Notes: generated by a model not told the origin, from the sequence alone. DNA of 63,377 nucleotides from an uncultured Christensenellaceae bacterium (GCA_944380275.1 CALWHB010000005.1:1-63377); one strand, 5' to 3'; counted from the first letter of the stretch, positions 7,497 through 17,206 are shown. Made by a program: numbers and translations.

Positions 7497-10047
7497 TCTT
7501 TCCGTTTTTCTCCTCTTGTCTTTTGTTGTATTTCTCTATTCTCTTCTGTTTGAACGCACGTATTTTTTCGTCCATACCTTCGACTATCTGCTCCCCGTAC
7601 TTTTTGTCGAAATACGAGATGACCCAACGCGTCCCCAGCATACCGACGAGAGCTATCACCGAACTTACCACGATAAGCCACGAATAACTCAACGGAACAA
7701 AACTCATGCCCAGGAAAGTGCCTTCCATAAAGCTGTTGTCAAACCATATTGCAAGCAAGGATACCGCAAACATCACGACTATCACTATGAGTCTGAATTT
7801 ATTAGGCGGCATACTGATTACCGTAAGGCATACAAATCCCGCCATAGTAAGCGCGAAAGTCGCCATTACCGCTTTTACAGACTCAAGTTCTTCCGCAGTT
7901 GCGGCGATGGGCGAATAATCCATAAACCCGTTCATAATCATAACGAATCCGGTCGCCGCAATTAATCCTACCGCCGCAGAGAGCGACGATTTGAGTACGT
8001 TTCTTAAAAAGTTGCCTTTAGGTCGCGATTTCGTCGGTTGCAATGCAAAAAGGAAGGTGGGAACGCCTATTACGAAAAACTCTATCATCAACATCTTCTT
8101 TGTATCGAAGGGATAGCTGTTGACCTTTGTAACTATCGTGATTATTGCGTAAAGTAAAGTCATGAACATCACGAAGATGTTTTTCATGATATACAAAGCG
8201 GAAACCTTTTCTATATTACCGATAACCTGTCTGCCTTCGCGCACAATATCCGGCATAGACGCGAAATCGTTGTCCATAAGTATGATTCTGGAAATATTCC
8301 TTGCCACGTCGTTTGCACTCGCAAAAGATATTGAACAATCCGCCTCTTTCAGAGCCTGCACGTCGTTTACGCCGTCGCCTATCATGCCTACCGTCCTGCC
8401 TTCGCTCTGCAACTGCTTGACTATGACGGCTTTCTGTTCCGGAGAAACTCTTCCGAACACGGCGGTATCTGCCGCAGCCTCTTTCAGAGCATCTTCGTCA
8501 AGAGCGGCGCAATTTACCGCATGGTCGCAACGTCTGAGTCCTGCTTTGCCCGCTATATTCGCGACCGTTTCCGGGTCGTCGCCCGAAATAATCTTTATAT
8601 CCACGTCGTTCTCGTAAAACCAATCGAGAGTTTTGCGTATGTTGGGACGCAACGTATCTTCCAAGGCAAATACGAAACAAGGCACGGTTTTTGTCTTGTC
8701 TATATCTGCAATCGCACCGTCGAAACGGGAAAGCAGAATACTTCTTCTGCCTTTGGCAGAATTCTGCGCAACCGCCTCTTTTACCTCTCCCGAAAGCACA
8801 CCTACGAAGTCAGGCGCACCAAGTACGTAAGTCGCGCCGCCCTCCAGAGTAACCGCGCTGTATTTTCTCGCGCTGTTAAAACTCATAACGTCGCTTACCG
8901 GCATTACCTCGCCTTCTCCAACGCCTTGCAGAAGTGCAAGCGCGGTGGATTTGCTGTCGTGCGTCGCGCTCATTATCGTATTGAGCAAATCGACCGGACT
9001 TTCGACGTCGCCTACCTTTACCGTTTCAACCAGTTCAAGCTTTCCGTCGGTAATAGTTCCCGTCTTGTCGAGAAGGAGCGTATCTGTAAGCGCAAGCATT
9101 TCTATACCTGAGAGGTCCTGTGCAAGCGCGTGCTTTTTTGACAGTTTCAGCACGCTTGCAGCAAGCGCGGTAGAGGTAAGAAGGAACATGCCTATAGGTA
9201 TCATACCAAGTACGCTGCTCGACACCGTGATTACCGTTTCCTTCCAGTCGCCGCCAACGGTGATTCTGTCCGCGGCAAGCAAAAATCCCGCAAGTATCAC
9301 GAGGACTACGGTAATGCCTTTTATCAGAGAATCGAGAACTGAAAAAATGCGGCTTTTGGGTTTGCTTACCCTCTTTGCCACCCTTGAAACACCTTCTATA
9401 TATCTGTCCCTGCCAACGCGCGTCGCTATACAGCACGCCTCGCCTTCATGAACGTTGCTGCCGGCAAGTATATGTGAACCTGCCTCTTTGCGCACGGGAC
9501 GCGACTCTCCGCTTATTATAGATTCGTCCACCTCTATATATCCGCTCTTTACCTCTGCGTCCACAGGCACCTGCGCACCTGCGTGGATATAAAATACGTC
9601 CTCCAGCACGAGGTCTGCGGTATTTACGTTGACCCTCTTGCCGTCGCGGATTACGTCGCATCTGGACTGAGCAACGAGGGACAGTTTCTGCACCGTCCAC
9701 TTTGCTTTCACTTCCTGGATTATGCCTATGGCTATGTTGATAAAAATAATGCTTGAAGAAAGCGTATAATCCCATGCTCCTATCGCAAGAAGAAGGATTA
9801 CGAGAAGAATCGTAACAGTGTTGCAAAAATTGAAAATGTTTTCAAAAACAATCCTTACGTAAGACTTGCCGGTGTTGTCTGTCTTTTTGTTGACGAGTCC
9901 TTCCTGCAAACGCTGCTCTACCTGTGCCGAAGTCAATCCCTCTTCGACCGTCGGATAAAATCTGTCCGCGTTCTTGAGCTTATGACTGTCGTGCTTTTTT
10001 TTATTGCGCGCTCTGTCAAGTCTTTTTAGGTTTCTTATCTCTTTCAT
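7480..10047 (-). CDS. P-type cation ATPase, CtpE-like
   Basis: Membrane ion pump of 855 aa. It shows the actuator motif SGES (179-182), the phosphorylation motif DKTGTITDG (D327), the hinge MIGDGVNDVQALKEADCSIS and ten or so membrane segments. The M4 segment reads GMIPIGMFLLTS where CtpE-type calcium pumps usually have a P-E-G; the acidic ligand appears replaced, so the ion is uncertain (Ca2+ is the family-based guess). There is no metal-binding HMA domain at the N-terminus. No SD precedes the ATG; the promoter's -10 ends 7 nt upstream, suggesting a leaderless mRNA. radC and ygjP follow in the same operon. Confidence 0.88.
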   Translation of the reverse strand: MKEIRNLKRLDRARNKKKHDSHKLKNADRFYPTVEEGLTSAQVEQRLQEGLVNKKTDNTGKSYVRIVFENIFNFCNTVTILLVILLLAIGAWDYTLSSSIIFINIAIGIIQEVKAKWTVQKLSLVAQSRCDVIRDGKRVNVNTADLVLEDVFYIHAGAQVPVDAEVKSGYIEVDESIISGESRPVRKEAGSHILAGSNVHEGEACCIATRVGRDRYIEGVSRVAKRVSKPKSRIFSVLDSLIKGITVVLVILAGFLLAADRITVGGDWKETVITVSSSVLGMIPIGMFLLTSTALAASVLKLSKKHALAQDLSGIEMLALTDTLLLDKTGTITDGKLELVETVKVGDVESPVDLLNTIMSATHDSKSTALALLQGVGEGEVMPVSDVMSFNSARKYSAVTLEGGATYVLGAPDFVGVLSGEVKEAVAQNSAKGRRSILLSRFDGAIADIDKTKTVPCFVFALEDTLRPNIRKTLDWFYENDVDIKIISGDDPETVANIAGKAGLRRCDHAVNCAALDEDALKEAAADTAVFGRVSPEQKAVIVKQLQSEGRTVGMIGDGVNDVQALKEADCSISFASANDVARNISRIILMDNDFASMPDIVREGRQVIGNIEKVSALYIMKNIFVMFMTLLYAIITIVTKVNSYPFDTKKMLMIEFFVIGVPTFLFALQPTKSRPKGNFLRNVLKSSLSAAVGLIAATGFVMIMNGFMDYSPIAATAEELESVKAVMATFALTMAGFVCLTVISMPPNKFRLIVIVVMFAVSLLAIWFDNSFMEGTFLGMSFVPLSYSWLIVVSSVIALVGMLGTRWVISYFDKKYGEQIVEGMDEKIRAFKQKRIEKYNKRQEEKNGKSGEKD

Positions 10048-10054
10048 ATATTAA

Positions 10055-10084
10055 ATCATATCATAGGCGCGCGCGAATATGCAA
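10055..10084 (-). promoter_or_regulatory. Promoter of the P-type ATPase, leaderless geometry
   Basis: TTGCAT (10079-10084), 18-bp spacer, TATGAT (10055-10060), then seven bases and the ATG at 10047. A second overlapping TATGAT lies at 10060-10065. Confidence 0.5.
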
Positions 10085-10145
10085 TTATAAGCAGGTTCAA
10101 ACTTAAAAAATGCATAAATACACACCTGACGTATTATTTCGCGCA

Positions 10146-11792
10146 TTATACGCTCTTTCCGTCCGAAAGGTTAAACCTGAGCGTTTTTTCTTCTTCGTTT
10201 TCTGTATACGCTATTTCCAGCACACCCTTGGCGGCATAGCGCACGTCTTTAACTTTTACTCCTCTTTCAAAACACTCTCTGGCGATTTGTTTCTCTCTTT
10301 CGCCGTAATCGCCGGCATTATCGGATACGAACAACACTCCTCCTATTACAGAATTGAATAACGCAAGCAGTTCTTTTTGCTTTTGCGTAAATTTGATATT
10401 GTCTTTTCTCAGAAAGAAAACGTCCGGGTCGCATATAAACGCTCTACCGTTGAGATGGTGCCTGAAAGCCGAAGAAGTCATCGCATTGTATGTGGACACA
10501 ATCTCGTTGTTGGTTAGCTTTGAAAAAATCCTCTCTTTATAACTGAGGTCGACGTCGCTGCCGACGCGGCAGTAATCGCATGTACCGAAAGCGGCAAAAA
10601 GAGGAACTCCGCAGCCAAGCAACAGCTTTTCTCCTACACAGGTGCGCAAAAACTTCATAGCGTCAACCATAAGCTCTCCTCTCGTCTTGTTCTCTAACGG
10701 AACAAGTGCGGCTGCATACAGGAAGTCGAGTTTTACCATATCGAATCCCCAGTCGTTCAATACGGTATCGAACACTTTTTTAAGGTATTTTTTCACTTCT
10801 TTATTGGTAGAGTCCAGCGCATAAGCACCGCCCCAGCCTACTCCTCCCAAAACGGGTTTGCCGCCGCGTTTCACAAGCCAGTCAGGGTGTTCTTTTGCAA
10901 TTTTACTCTTCTTTGAACACAGATAGGGAGCAAGCCATAGCCCTGCCTTGAAACCGCGTGAGTGAATTTCTTCACAAAGCTTTTTCATGCCAGAAGGGAA
11001 CTTCTGTCCGTCACTTTCAAGCCAGTCGCCTACCGCGGATTGATACCCGTCGTCTATCTGAAAAATTGTCGCCCCTATATCCGCTTTTTTTAATCCGTCA
11101 AGGTCGCGCATTATACTATTTTCGTCTATTTTCCCGAATAGGTTATACCAGCTTGTATATCCGCAAAGCTTGTCTGCCAAAGGCTTATCTGTCCCCAACC
11201 TTGCGAAATACTCGTCGAAAATCTCGTCTTCAGAACCTTTTACAAAGCACAAATCGTACAGTTTATACCTTTCTCCCGCACGGATTACCAGTCCTTCAAG
11301 GTCCTTGACGACCTTTATCTCTTTTCTGTCGCGACTGTGATAAAACACCGTGTAGCCTTGACTCTCGTCCAGACTGCCGGCAAAAGTAAAACTGTCTTTA
11401 TCTCTTACGTAAGTGTAATAAAAAGAGTGGCAGTCCCCCTCTCTCAGGCTGTATTTTGCAAAATCGTAATCGCCGAAAACCGCAGCATACTTTCTGCCCG
11501 CACCGTATCTGACCGGAAGGCGCAGCCCTTTCTGCACGTCCTTTTCTCCGTACTCTCTCGTGTGCGTCCACGACTGGTATCCTCCTGCAAATACCATAGC
11601 CCCCGCAGGATAATCGTAATCGTACCTCAGCTCGCATATAAGCGGTATCACGTCTTTGTGCGCAAGCACCCACAGTCTGTAACCTTTCTCTGAATACTCG
11701 CACGTAAATTCCACTTCGTCGCGCGAACCGTTTGCCGTCAGGATGTCGTCGCCGCACCTGAAAGCGAATTTGAGCTTTGGATTCCCAAGCAT
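10146..11792 (-). CDS. GH36 alpha-galactosidase
   Basis: Retaining alpha-galactosidase of the GH36 (raffinose-family/plant-like) type, 548 aa. An N-terminal beta-sandwich (about 1-190) precedes the barrel with WYNLFG, QIDDGYQ, the nucleophile in MVKLDFLYAA (D356) and the acid/base in CRVGSDV (D413). There is no signal peptide. SD AGAGGT; starts 3 nt after the GH20 stop, so the two are one operon. The pairing with a beta-hexosaminidase suggests joint trimming of alpha-Gal and beta-GlcNAc/GalNAc-bearing glycans taken into the cell. Confidence 0.88.
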   Translation of the reverse strand: MLGNPKLKFAFRCGDDILTANGSRDEVEFTCEYSEKGYRLWVLAHKDVIPLICELRYDYDYPAGAMVFAGGYQSWTHTREYGEKDVQKGLRLPVRYGAGRKYAAVFGDYDFAKYSLREGDCHSFYYTYVRDKDSFTFAGSLDESQGYTVFYHSRDRKEIKVVKDLEGLVIRAGERYKLYDLCFVKGSEDEIFDEYFARLGTDKPLADKLCGYTSWYNLFGKIDENSIMRDLDGLKKADIGATIFQIDDGYQSAVGDWLESDGQKFPSGMKKLCEEIHSRGFKAGLWLAPYLCSKKSKIAKEHPDWLVKRGGKPVLGGVGWGGAYALDSTNKEVKKYLKKVFDTVLNDWGFDMVKLDFLYAAALVPLENKTRGELMVDAMKFLRTCVGEKLLLGCGVPLFAAFGTCDYCRVGSDVDLSYKERIFSKLTNNEIVSTYNAMTSSAFRHHLNGRAFICDPDVFFLRKDNIKFTQKQKELLALFNSVIGGVLFVSDNAGDYGEREKQIARECFERGVKVKDVRYAAKGVLEIAYTENEEEKTLRFNLSDGKSV

Positions 11793-11795
11793 AAA

Positions 11796-13361
11796 TTACC
11801 TCTTTTTTCCGTATTTTATTTTTACTGCCGCGTCTTCTGCCAGATTGTGCAGCCCTTGCCAGTGAAGTTGTCTTCTTTCAAACCACAGTTTTTGCAAAAA
11901 AGCTCTGATTTTTCCCGGCATCGCCGTCTTTCGCGACGCAAAGCAGTAGCCGTTTTTCTCTAAGAAATCACGATAATAACCAAGTCTTGACGAAAACTCT
12001 TCAAAATCCCCTCCGTATCTGCCCCAAATAACGTCTGCCGCGGCGCACAATCTGGGCAGAGTACGTCTGCACGCTGTATTAAAATCGGGGACGTATTCTG
12101 TCCACAATGCACACTCTGCCCCTATGAACTTCTCCTTAACCGCCCCCTGTGGCACGGGAGAAAACGAGTAGCTTTTTTCAAGATTGATGTATGCGTATGG
12201 CAAATCGAGATATACGTATGCGCTGTCGCTGTTTATCAGTCCTCCGTCTTCGCATGCTCTCCTTGCAAGGTCATGCGCATTAGCTCCCTCAGAAGTCCAG
12301 AACTGCCATACCGTCTTCCCGTTGCAGGGATAGGACGCATCCGAAGGATTCCACATTACGGGAATAAACCCTCTGTCGATTACGCGCTGCGCTACTCTTT
12401 GCATAAAATATGCCTGAAGTCCTTCTGTCGTGGCTATCCCCTGCTTTTGCATCATCTCGCGGCAATGCGGGCATATATCCCACCTCGTCTTTACCGCCTC
12501 GTCGCCTCCGAGATGTATAAAACGCGTGTTGTCGCCGAACATTTCAATAAGCTCGTCAATTACGTCATACACAAAAGTGTATGTACTCTCTTTGCCCGCG
12601 CACATAATGTCATGCTTAACGCCTGAGTGAGTGGCAACGGACAGTTTTCTGCCAAAACATCCCAGCTGCGGATAACACGCAAGCGCGGCGCGCGAGTGTC
12701 CCGGAATATCGAACTCAGGTATCACGCTTATGTTGCGCGCCTTGCAATACTCTACTATCTCTCTGACGTCTTCTTTTGTATAGTATCCGCCATGAGGTCT
12801 GAACCCGAAGTTTGTATGAGAACGTCTGCTGCCTTTTTCAGTCAGCAACGGATATTTGTCAATCTGTATTCTCCAGCCCTGGTCCTCTGTAAGATGCCAG
12901 TGAAATACGTTTATTTTGTGCAGAACGCAGAGGTCGATTAATTTTAAAACGTCTGATTTAGGAAAAAAATATCTGCCTGAGTCAAGCATAAACCCGCGAT
13001 AACTTACGGCGGGTCTGTCTTCGATAACGCACAGCGGCAGCTTGCCGTCATAATTGCAGAGCAACTGGATAATCGTAACCGTCGCGTAAAGAACTCCCGC
13101 GTCCGATTGAGCGTTTACGCAAACGCCGTCTTGCGAAATGTCCAGGACGTATCCTTCGCGACCCGCATTGTCCGAAACCGTGCGCGAATAGTTTACGCGT
13201 ATGCCGTCGGCAGAAACGGCTATCCCGTACTTCTCAAACAAATCGGTTGTAACTGCGCTTTTTATATCCTCTCCCGTCGGATTTACCGCGGCGCAACTCA
13301 AAAAGCCGCCCAGCAGCCTGACTTTGTAAGGATAAGGAATAAGTCTGATTTTGTTCTCCAT
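11796..13361 (-). CDS. GH20 beta-N-acetylhexosaminidase
   Basis: Removes terminal beta-linked GlcNAc or GalNAc by substrate-assisted catalysis. 521 aa: an N-terminal Glyco_hydro_20b-like domain (1-115), then the barrel from YRGFMLDSGRYF, HWHLTEDQGWR, PEFDIPGHSRAAL, the catalytic Asp-Glu pair in FIHLGGDEA (D287-E288) and WQFW/LWTEY near the sugar site. No signal peptide, so probably intracellular. SD GGAGTGG. It is preceded by a 54-nt gap with a hairpin and followed directly by GH36. Confidence 0.92.
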   Translation of the reverse strand: MENKIRLIPYPYKVRLLGGFLSCAAVNPTGEDIKSAVTTDLFEKYGIAVSADGIRVNYSRTVSDNAGREGYVLDISQDGVCVNAQSDAGVLYATVTIIQLLCNYDGKLPLCVIEDRPAVSYRGFMLDSGRYFFPKSDVLKLIDLCVLHKINVFHWHLTEDQGWRIQIDKYPLLTEKGSRRSHTNFGFRPHGGYYTKEDVREIVEYCKARNISVIPEFDIPGHSRAALACYPQLGCFGRKLSVATHSGVKHDIMCAGKESTYTFVYDVIDELIEMFGDNTRFIHLGGDEAVKTRWDICPHCREMMQKQGIATTEGLQAYFMQRVAQRVIDRGFIPVMWNPSDASYPCNGKTVWQFWTSEGANAHDLARRACEDGGLINSDSAYVYLDLPYAYINLEKSYSFSPVPQGAVKEKFIGAECALWTEYVPDFNTACRRTLPRLCAAADVIWGRYGGDFEEFSSRLGYYRDFLEKNGYCFASRKTAMPGKIRAFLQKLWFERRQLHWQGLHNLAEDAAVKIKYGKKR

Positions 13362-13380
13362 ATTTCCACTCCGTATAACT

Positions 13381-13417
13381 GCCCTCCCTCCCGAAAAAGG
13401 AGAGAGGGCGTTTTTTT
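13381..13417 (+). other. Inverted repeat between the uL15-like gene and GH20
   Basis: GCCCTCCCTCC / GGAGAGAGGGC stem around CGAAAAA. Seven T follow on the plus strand, where no gene ends. On the minus strand, where transcription runs, no T run follows, so it may be a partial terminator, an antisense terminator or an mRNA-stabilising stem. Confidence 0.45.
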
Positions 13418-15908
13418 ATTGTTCGGGCTGTATAATCATATAAGCCTCGCCGCCCGCGACGCAAATCATCTTTGCAGCGGCAACGGTGTATTCGTCTGCA
13501 TACACGTGCAGCTTTTTCCTCAGCGAACTGCTGTCTGTTACAGACAGATAGTTGGCGTTTACCGCGCACAATCCCTTTTCGCGTACAGCCGCCACGTCGA
13601 CCGTATCGCCGCTCCTGAAATTGTCGCTTATCTCTTTGAGCGACAGCTCTGCCTTTATAAAGCGACTCGCCTTTTCGGGCGCGTAAACGTATTCTACCGC
13701 GTTGGTCGCAAAGTCATCCGGAATTTTGTCCACTTCTTCCTTTTTAGCAACCCCGTCGGGATTTACGAGATAGCCGTATCCCTTGCGTTCGACGGTGGAA
13801 ATTCCGTCCAGAGTGAGATTTTCAGTAAAGTCCTGCGGCGTATATTTCTTGGGGAAAATGACAAGCTCTTCTGCAATTCTGTCTATCAGCATCTTCACTT
13901 TCTTTACCGCGACTTTTGAGCGCACGTTTATCATAGTGGGCAGCTCAGCCACGCCTTTTTTGTCGCTTACGTCGCGATGATGGTAATATTTGGGGTCTAT
14001 TTCGGCAGGATTGATTGCAAGATATATCTTGAGCGTCTTGCCGTTTATCGCCATACGTGCGATATTGTTTCTTCCCTTGTTGAAATTCTCTTTGTGGCGG
14101 GACATCCTCGCGTGCATACCGTAAGAAAGCAGCGCGTTCTTGATGTCGCTGTAAAATCTCTTTACGTCGTCAGAGGCAATCCTCAGTTTCATGTCAAATG
14201 TAAATCTCGGCTTTGCCCTGCGCTTGTTGGACGCAACTTCTTCCCAGGTTATTTCGCCCGTCTGAACGCCTTCGCTTTCCCCGGTTTCCTCTTCTTCGTC
14301 TTCCTCTTCAGGTTCTTCAGACTCTTCTTCCTGTTCTTCTTGCGACTGTTCTTGTATTTCCTCTTCTTCGACGGGTTCTTCGGCAATTTCCTGCTCGGTT
14401 TCTTCGCAAGGTGCAACTACTCCATTGGCAAGCAACGATTCGGCATATGTAAGCCTTGAAAGCAGCTTTTCGAGAGTAAGCATTATAAACGGATAATTTT
14501 CAGCCGCATCGCAAGGTTTCTCTTCCTCGGTTTCAGACATACCGGAAATAAGACTTTCAGCATAAGTGAGCCTTGAAATTATGTTTTCTATAGCACGCAT
14601 CACAAACGCCTTGTCGTCATCCGCCTTTATTACCGCGGTCTGCGTTGACTTGCCGGTACGCGTTTCGAGATATGCAAGTCTTGAAGTGAGTTTTTCTATA
14701 TCCAGCAGTACGAAACGGTAAGAATTTTTAAGTTCTCCCACCTCTTTTTCGAGTCTGTCTGCTCTTTGTGTCTGTTCTTTGAGCAACTCTTCCGCTTTTG
14801 AGAGTCTTTCTTCAAGTTCTCCGTTCTGCTTGTAAAGTCTGTCCAGAGTCTTCTGTACCGCCTCAAGAGTAGCTCCCCAGTCTTCGTGTTCGTCCGTTAT
14901 GGCAACGACCGAATCCGCAACCTCTTTTCTGCACTCATCTGCTACGCAATTTTCTGCGGCTGCGGTTTCTGCAACGCTCACTTCTTCAACTTCTTCGACA
15001 ATCTCCTCTTCGTCGCATACTATACTGTCGACAAGATAACTCGTCTTTGCATAAACTGCCTGAAGTGCCGCGGAAATCAATATCGCGCCTATCGCAAGTA
15101 TAAGCGTCGCGGTATGCGGAGCGATTATGTACCCGATTACCAGCACCACTCCGGCAGGAGCGATTGCAAAAGTATACGCGTCCATAAAATTCATCGTCTT
15201 GTTGTAAAGTCTGATAATCAGTCCTACGATAAACATCACGCCTGCGACTCCGCCCATAACGGCGCAATTGAGCAACATCTCGTTTTTCGCGCTTTCGTTG
15301 AGGTCGAACACGTCCAGCCAGCCCTGTGCCTGCGCAAGTACGAACATAAGGGATATTATTACCGCTACTGCCGCCATAAACCATGTGGACGGTTTTTTTA
15401 CGAGTGCGACGTAATAATCCTTGAAATTGCTGTTGGTCTTCTCGCCGTGCGTGGAAATCAACTTGTTTCTCCTTGGAGAGAACATTATCCATCTGACGAT
15501 GCTTATCAGCACCGTGCATACGAGAGGAAGTACGTATATCAGTATTTCACCCGTATTCGTAATGTTTGCGTCAATGGAGAATTTTTTCACCATGACCACA
15601 ATGTCCGCAATCCCGACGACTATCAGCGCAACGTCAAGCGCGCTTGTGCGTCCGGACGCAATCTTCAATGCGATAAACGCTATTACCGTCAGCCCCAACA
15701 CTACGCCGAAAGCAATCAGCGTGTATTTAAGCCCGGAATTGACTGTCAGTTCCGCCTTCAGGTCGCCCAGCATGTAATTGTAGAACATATAATAAATCAC
15801 ATAGATAATCGCCGAGAGCGACAATGCGGAAAAAACTCCGCCTACCCGGGCAACCGTTTTGTAGTAATCGAACAGCTTGAAACCGCTGCCGTACTTTGCC
15901 TTTTTCAT
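13416..15908 (-). CDS. Multi-pass membrane protein with coiled coil, acidic linker and uL15-like C-terminus
   Basis: 830 aa with no whole-length family I recognise. Residues 1-300 hold about eight membrane segments. A coiled-coil region (about 345-490) contains three near-copies of an xxI/LEKLxSRLTYAESL motif. An extremely acidic Glu/Asp linker (about 500-560) leads to a basic globular domain (FTFDMKLRIASDD ... INPAEIDPKYYHHRD). The last 75 residues resemble the C-terminal domain of ribosomal protein uL15: L-x2-I-x5-F-x-SGDTVDVAAV, a GL, then SLRKKLHVYADEYTVAAAK and an AGGEAYMI-type end. SD GGAGAGGTG. Possibly a membrane tether for ribosomes or RNA; that role is inference. Confidence 0.75.
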   Translation of the reverse strand: MKKAKYGSGFKLFDYYKTVARVGGVFSALSLSAIIYVIYYMFYNYMLGDLKAELTVNSGLKYTLIAFGVVLGLTVIAFIALKIASGRTSALDVALIVVGIADIVVMVKKFSIDANITNTGEILIYVLPLVCTVLISIVRWIMFSPRRNKLISTHGEKTNSNFKDYYVALVKKPSTWFMAAVAVIISLMFVLAQAQGWLDVFDLNESAKNEMLLNCAVMGGVAGVMFIVGLIIRLYNKTMNFMDAYTFAIAPAGVVLVIGYIIAPHTATLILAIGAILISAALQAVYAKTSYLVDSIVCDEEEIVEEVEEVSVAETAAAENCVADECRKEVADSVVAITDEHEDWGATLEAVQKTLDRLYKQNGELEERLSKAEELLKEQTQRADRLEKEVGELKNSYRFVLLDIEKLTSRLAYLETRTGKSTQTAVIKADDDKAFVMRAIENIISRLTYAESLISGMSETEEEKPCDAAENYPFIMLTLEKLLSRLTYAESLLANGVVAPCEETEQEIAEEPVEEEEIQEQSQEEQEEESEEPEEEDEEEETGESEGVQTGEITWEEVASNKRRAKPRFTFDMKLRIASDDVKRFYSDIKNALLSYGMHARMSRHKENFNKGRNNIARMAINGKTLKIYLAINPAEIDPKYYHHRDVSDKKGVAELPTMINVRSKVAVKKVKMLIDRIAEELVIFPKKYTPQDFTENLTLDGISTVERKGYGYLVNPDGVAKKEEVDKIPDDFATNAVEYVYAPEKASRFIKAELSLKEISDNFRSGDTVDVAAVREKGLCAVNANYLSVTDSSSLRKKLHVYADEYTVAAAKMICVAGGEAYMIIQPEQ

Positions 15909-15960
15909 AACAACACCTCTCCTCAGATAATATTTAATATAGACGCGCGGTCAGCGCGTT

Positions 15961-16608
15961 TTATTCAAAAGTATCTACCATCGCCAACAGGTCAGACGGC
16001 TTTGCCGCAAAGACCTTTGCTCCTGCCTTCTCAAGCACGCTGTAATGTCTGAATCCCCATGCCGCCGCAATAAAATCCACCCCTGCCGCTTTCGCGCACA
16101 GAACGTCCGCCTCCCCGTCGCCGCAATAAAGCGCGTCGTTTGCAGTGTAGCCTGCTGTCTTAAGCAGTTCCAGAAGTGCTGAAGGGTCGGGTTTTACCTT
16201 TACGCCTTCTTTCTGCCCGACGGCATATTTTATCTTATCGCCGAAATAGTATGAGCAAAGCGATTTTACCGCGCAGTCGTACTTGTTTGAAAGCACGGCG
16301 ATTTGATATCCTTTCGCTTTCAGTCCGTCAAGAGTTTTTCCTACGCCGTCGTAAGGTCTGGTCTGATTCTGCATATCCCTGTCATATATTCTTTTAAAAG
16401 CAGCTTTACACTCGTCGAATTTTTCCGGTTTGTCATCAACGGCGCGTTTTATGAGCATATCCACTCCGTCGCCGACGAAACTCCTCACTTCTTCTTCGCT
16501 CCTGTAAGGCAGACCACACTCCCACAGCGCGCCGTTTACCGCCGCCCATAAATCCTTGAGCGAATTCAACAAAGTACCGTCAAGGTCGAATATTATTATC
16601 TTCTTCAT
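15961..16608 (-). CDS. HAD hydrolase, phosphoglycolate phosphatase-like
   Basis: HAD-superfamily phosphatase with an alpha-helical cap (subfamily IA). Motif I IFDLDGTLLNS with nucleophile D8 and general acid D10, motif II VLSNK, motif III lysine in VKVKPDP, motif IV CGDGEADVLCA. Length (215 aa) is typical of Gph/PgpB-like enzymes; the true substrate could be phosphoglycolate or another small phosphate ester. It overlaps the end of thiN by 29 nt, so it is co-translated with it. Confidence 0.85.
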   Translation of the reverse strand: MKKIIIFDLDGTLLNSLKDLWAAVNGALWECGLPYRSEEEVRSFVGDGVDMLIKRAVDDKPEKFDECKAAFKRIYDRDMQNQTRPYDGVGKTLDGLKAKGYQIAVLSNKYDCAVKSLCSYYFGDKIKYAVGQKEGVKVKPDPSALLELLKTAGYTANDALYCGDGEADVLCAKAAGVDFIAAAWGFRHYSVLEKAGAKVFAAKPSDLLAMVDTFE

Positions 16609-17206
16609 ATACGTATACCGTCAGTAAACCTTTCTCTGCAGAAATCTCCGCTTTTTTTCCTATAAACTCGTTGCTTACGCCGAGAGCGACCCTGTTTGTC
16701 AGGCGTCTTCCCTCTATCTCGTACTTGAGTCCTCTGATAGTAACCCCTTCTGTTACGTCAGGACTGAATACCGAAACTCTTCCTCTTTTTCTTGCAGGCA
16801 GCTCCAACTTGTCGCCTTTTACGAAATAAACGGTATATCCGTTGCTTACGAAAACCGTTTTTATTCCCCTGTCGGCAATCCTCGCACCCAGCTGAAGATT
16901 GGCGACAGCATGGTCGGGTTTGCCTCCGAGGCACCCGTAAAAATATATTTCGTCCGCGCCTTTTTTCGCCGCATATTCTGCAGCCACGTCAGTATCCGTT
17001 TCGTCTTTTTCGCGTTTAAGTTTTATCACGTTGCTTATATCGGGTACGTAACCGAGAGAATCGAAATCCCCTATCGCAACGTCTATCAGCGACTTGTCTG
17101 CAATTTTAGCATAACCGGCGTCTGCGGTTATAAGCAAATCTCCTTTCTTCTTCTCAAGCCAGCGGGTACAGAAATCGTCTGCCGCTCCTATCACAAACGC
17201 TCTCAT
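16580..17206 (-). CDS. thiN: Thiamine pyrophosphokinase
   Basis: Transfers pyrophosphate from ATP to thiamine to give thiamine diphosphate. 208 aa with the family signatures AIGDFDSLG, KREKDETDTDVA, YGCLGGKPDHAVANL (the GG-x-x-DH motif) and the thiamine-binding C-terminal LTN-x5-GVSNEF. The start codon overlaps the preceding stop (TAATG), and the HAD gene overlaps its own end. Thiamine-dependent steps are not encoded nearby, so this is a housekeeping salvage gene riding in the operon. Confidence 0.92.
   Translation of the reverse strand: MRAFVIGAADDFCTRWLEKKKGDLLITADAGYAKIADKSLIDVAIGDFDSLGYVPDISNVIKLKREKDETDTDVAAEYAAKKGADEIYFYGCLGGKPDHAVANLQLGARIADRGIKTVFVSNGYTVYFVKGDKLELPARKRGRVSVFSPDVTEGVTIRGLKYEIEGRRLTNRVALGVSNEFIGKKAEISAEKGLLTVYVYEEDNNIRP

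Noticed and set aside
13381-13417. Terminator separating the uL15-like gene from GH20
   Set aside because: No T run on the transcribed strand; listed as an inverted repeat.
14280-14460. Long open frames opposite the acidic linker, and many other antisense frames through the window
   Set aside because: They are shadows of strongly biased codons in the real genes; none has an SD or recognisable domains.
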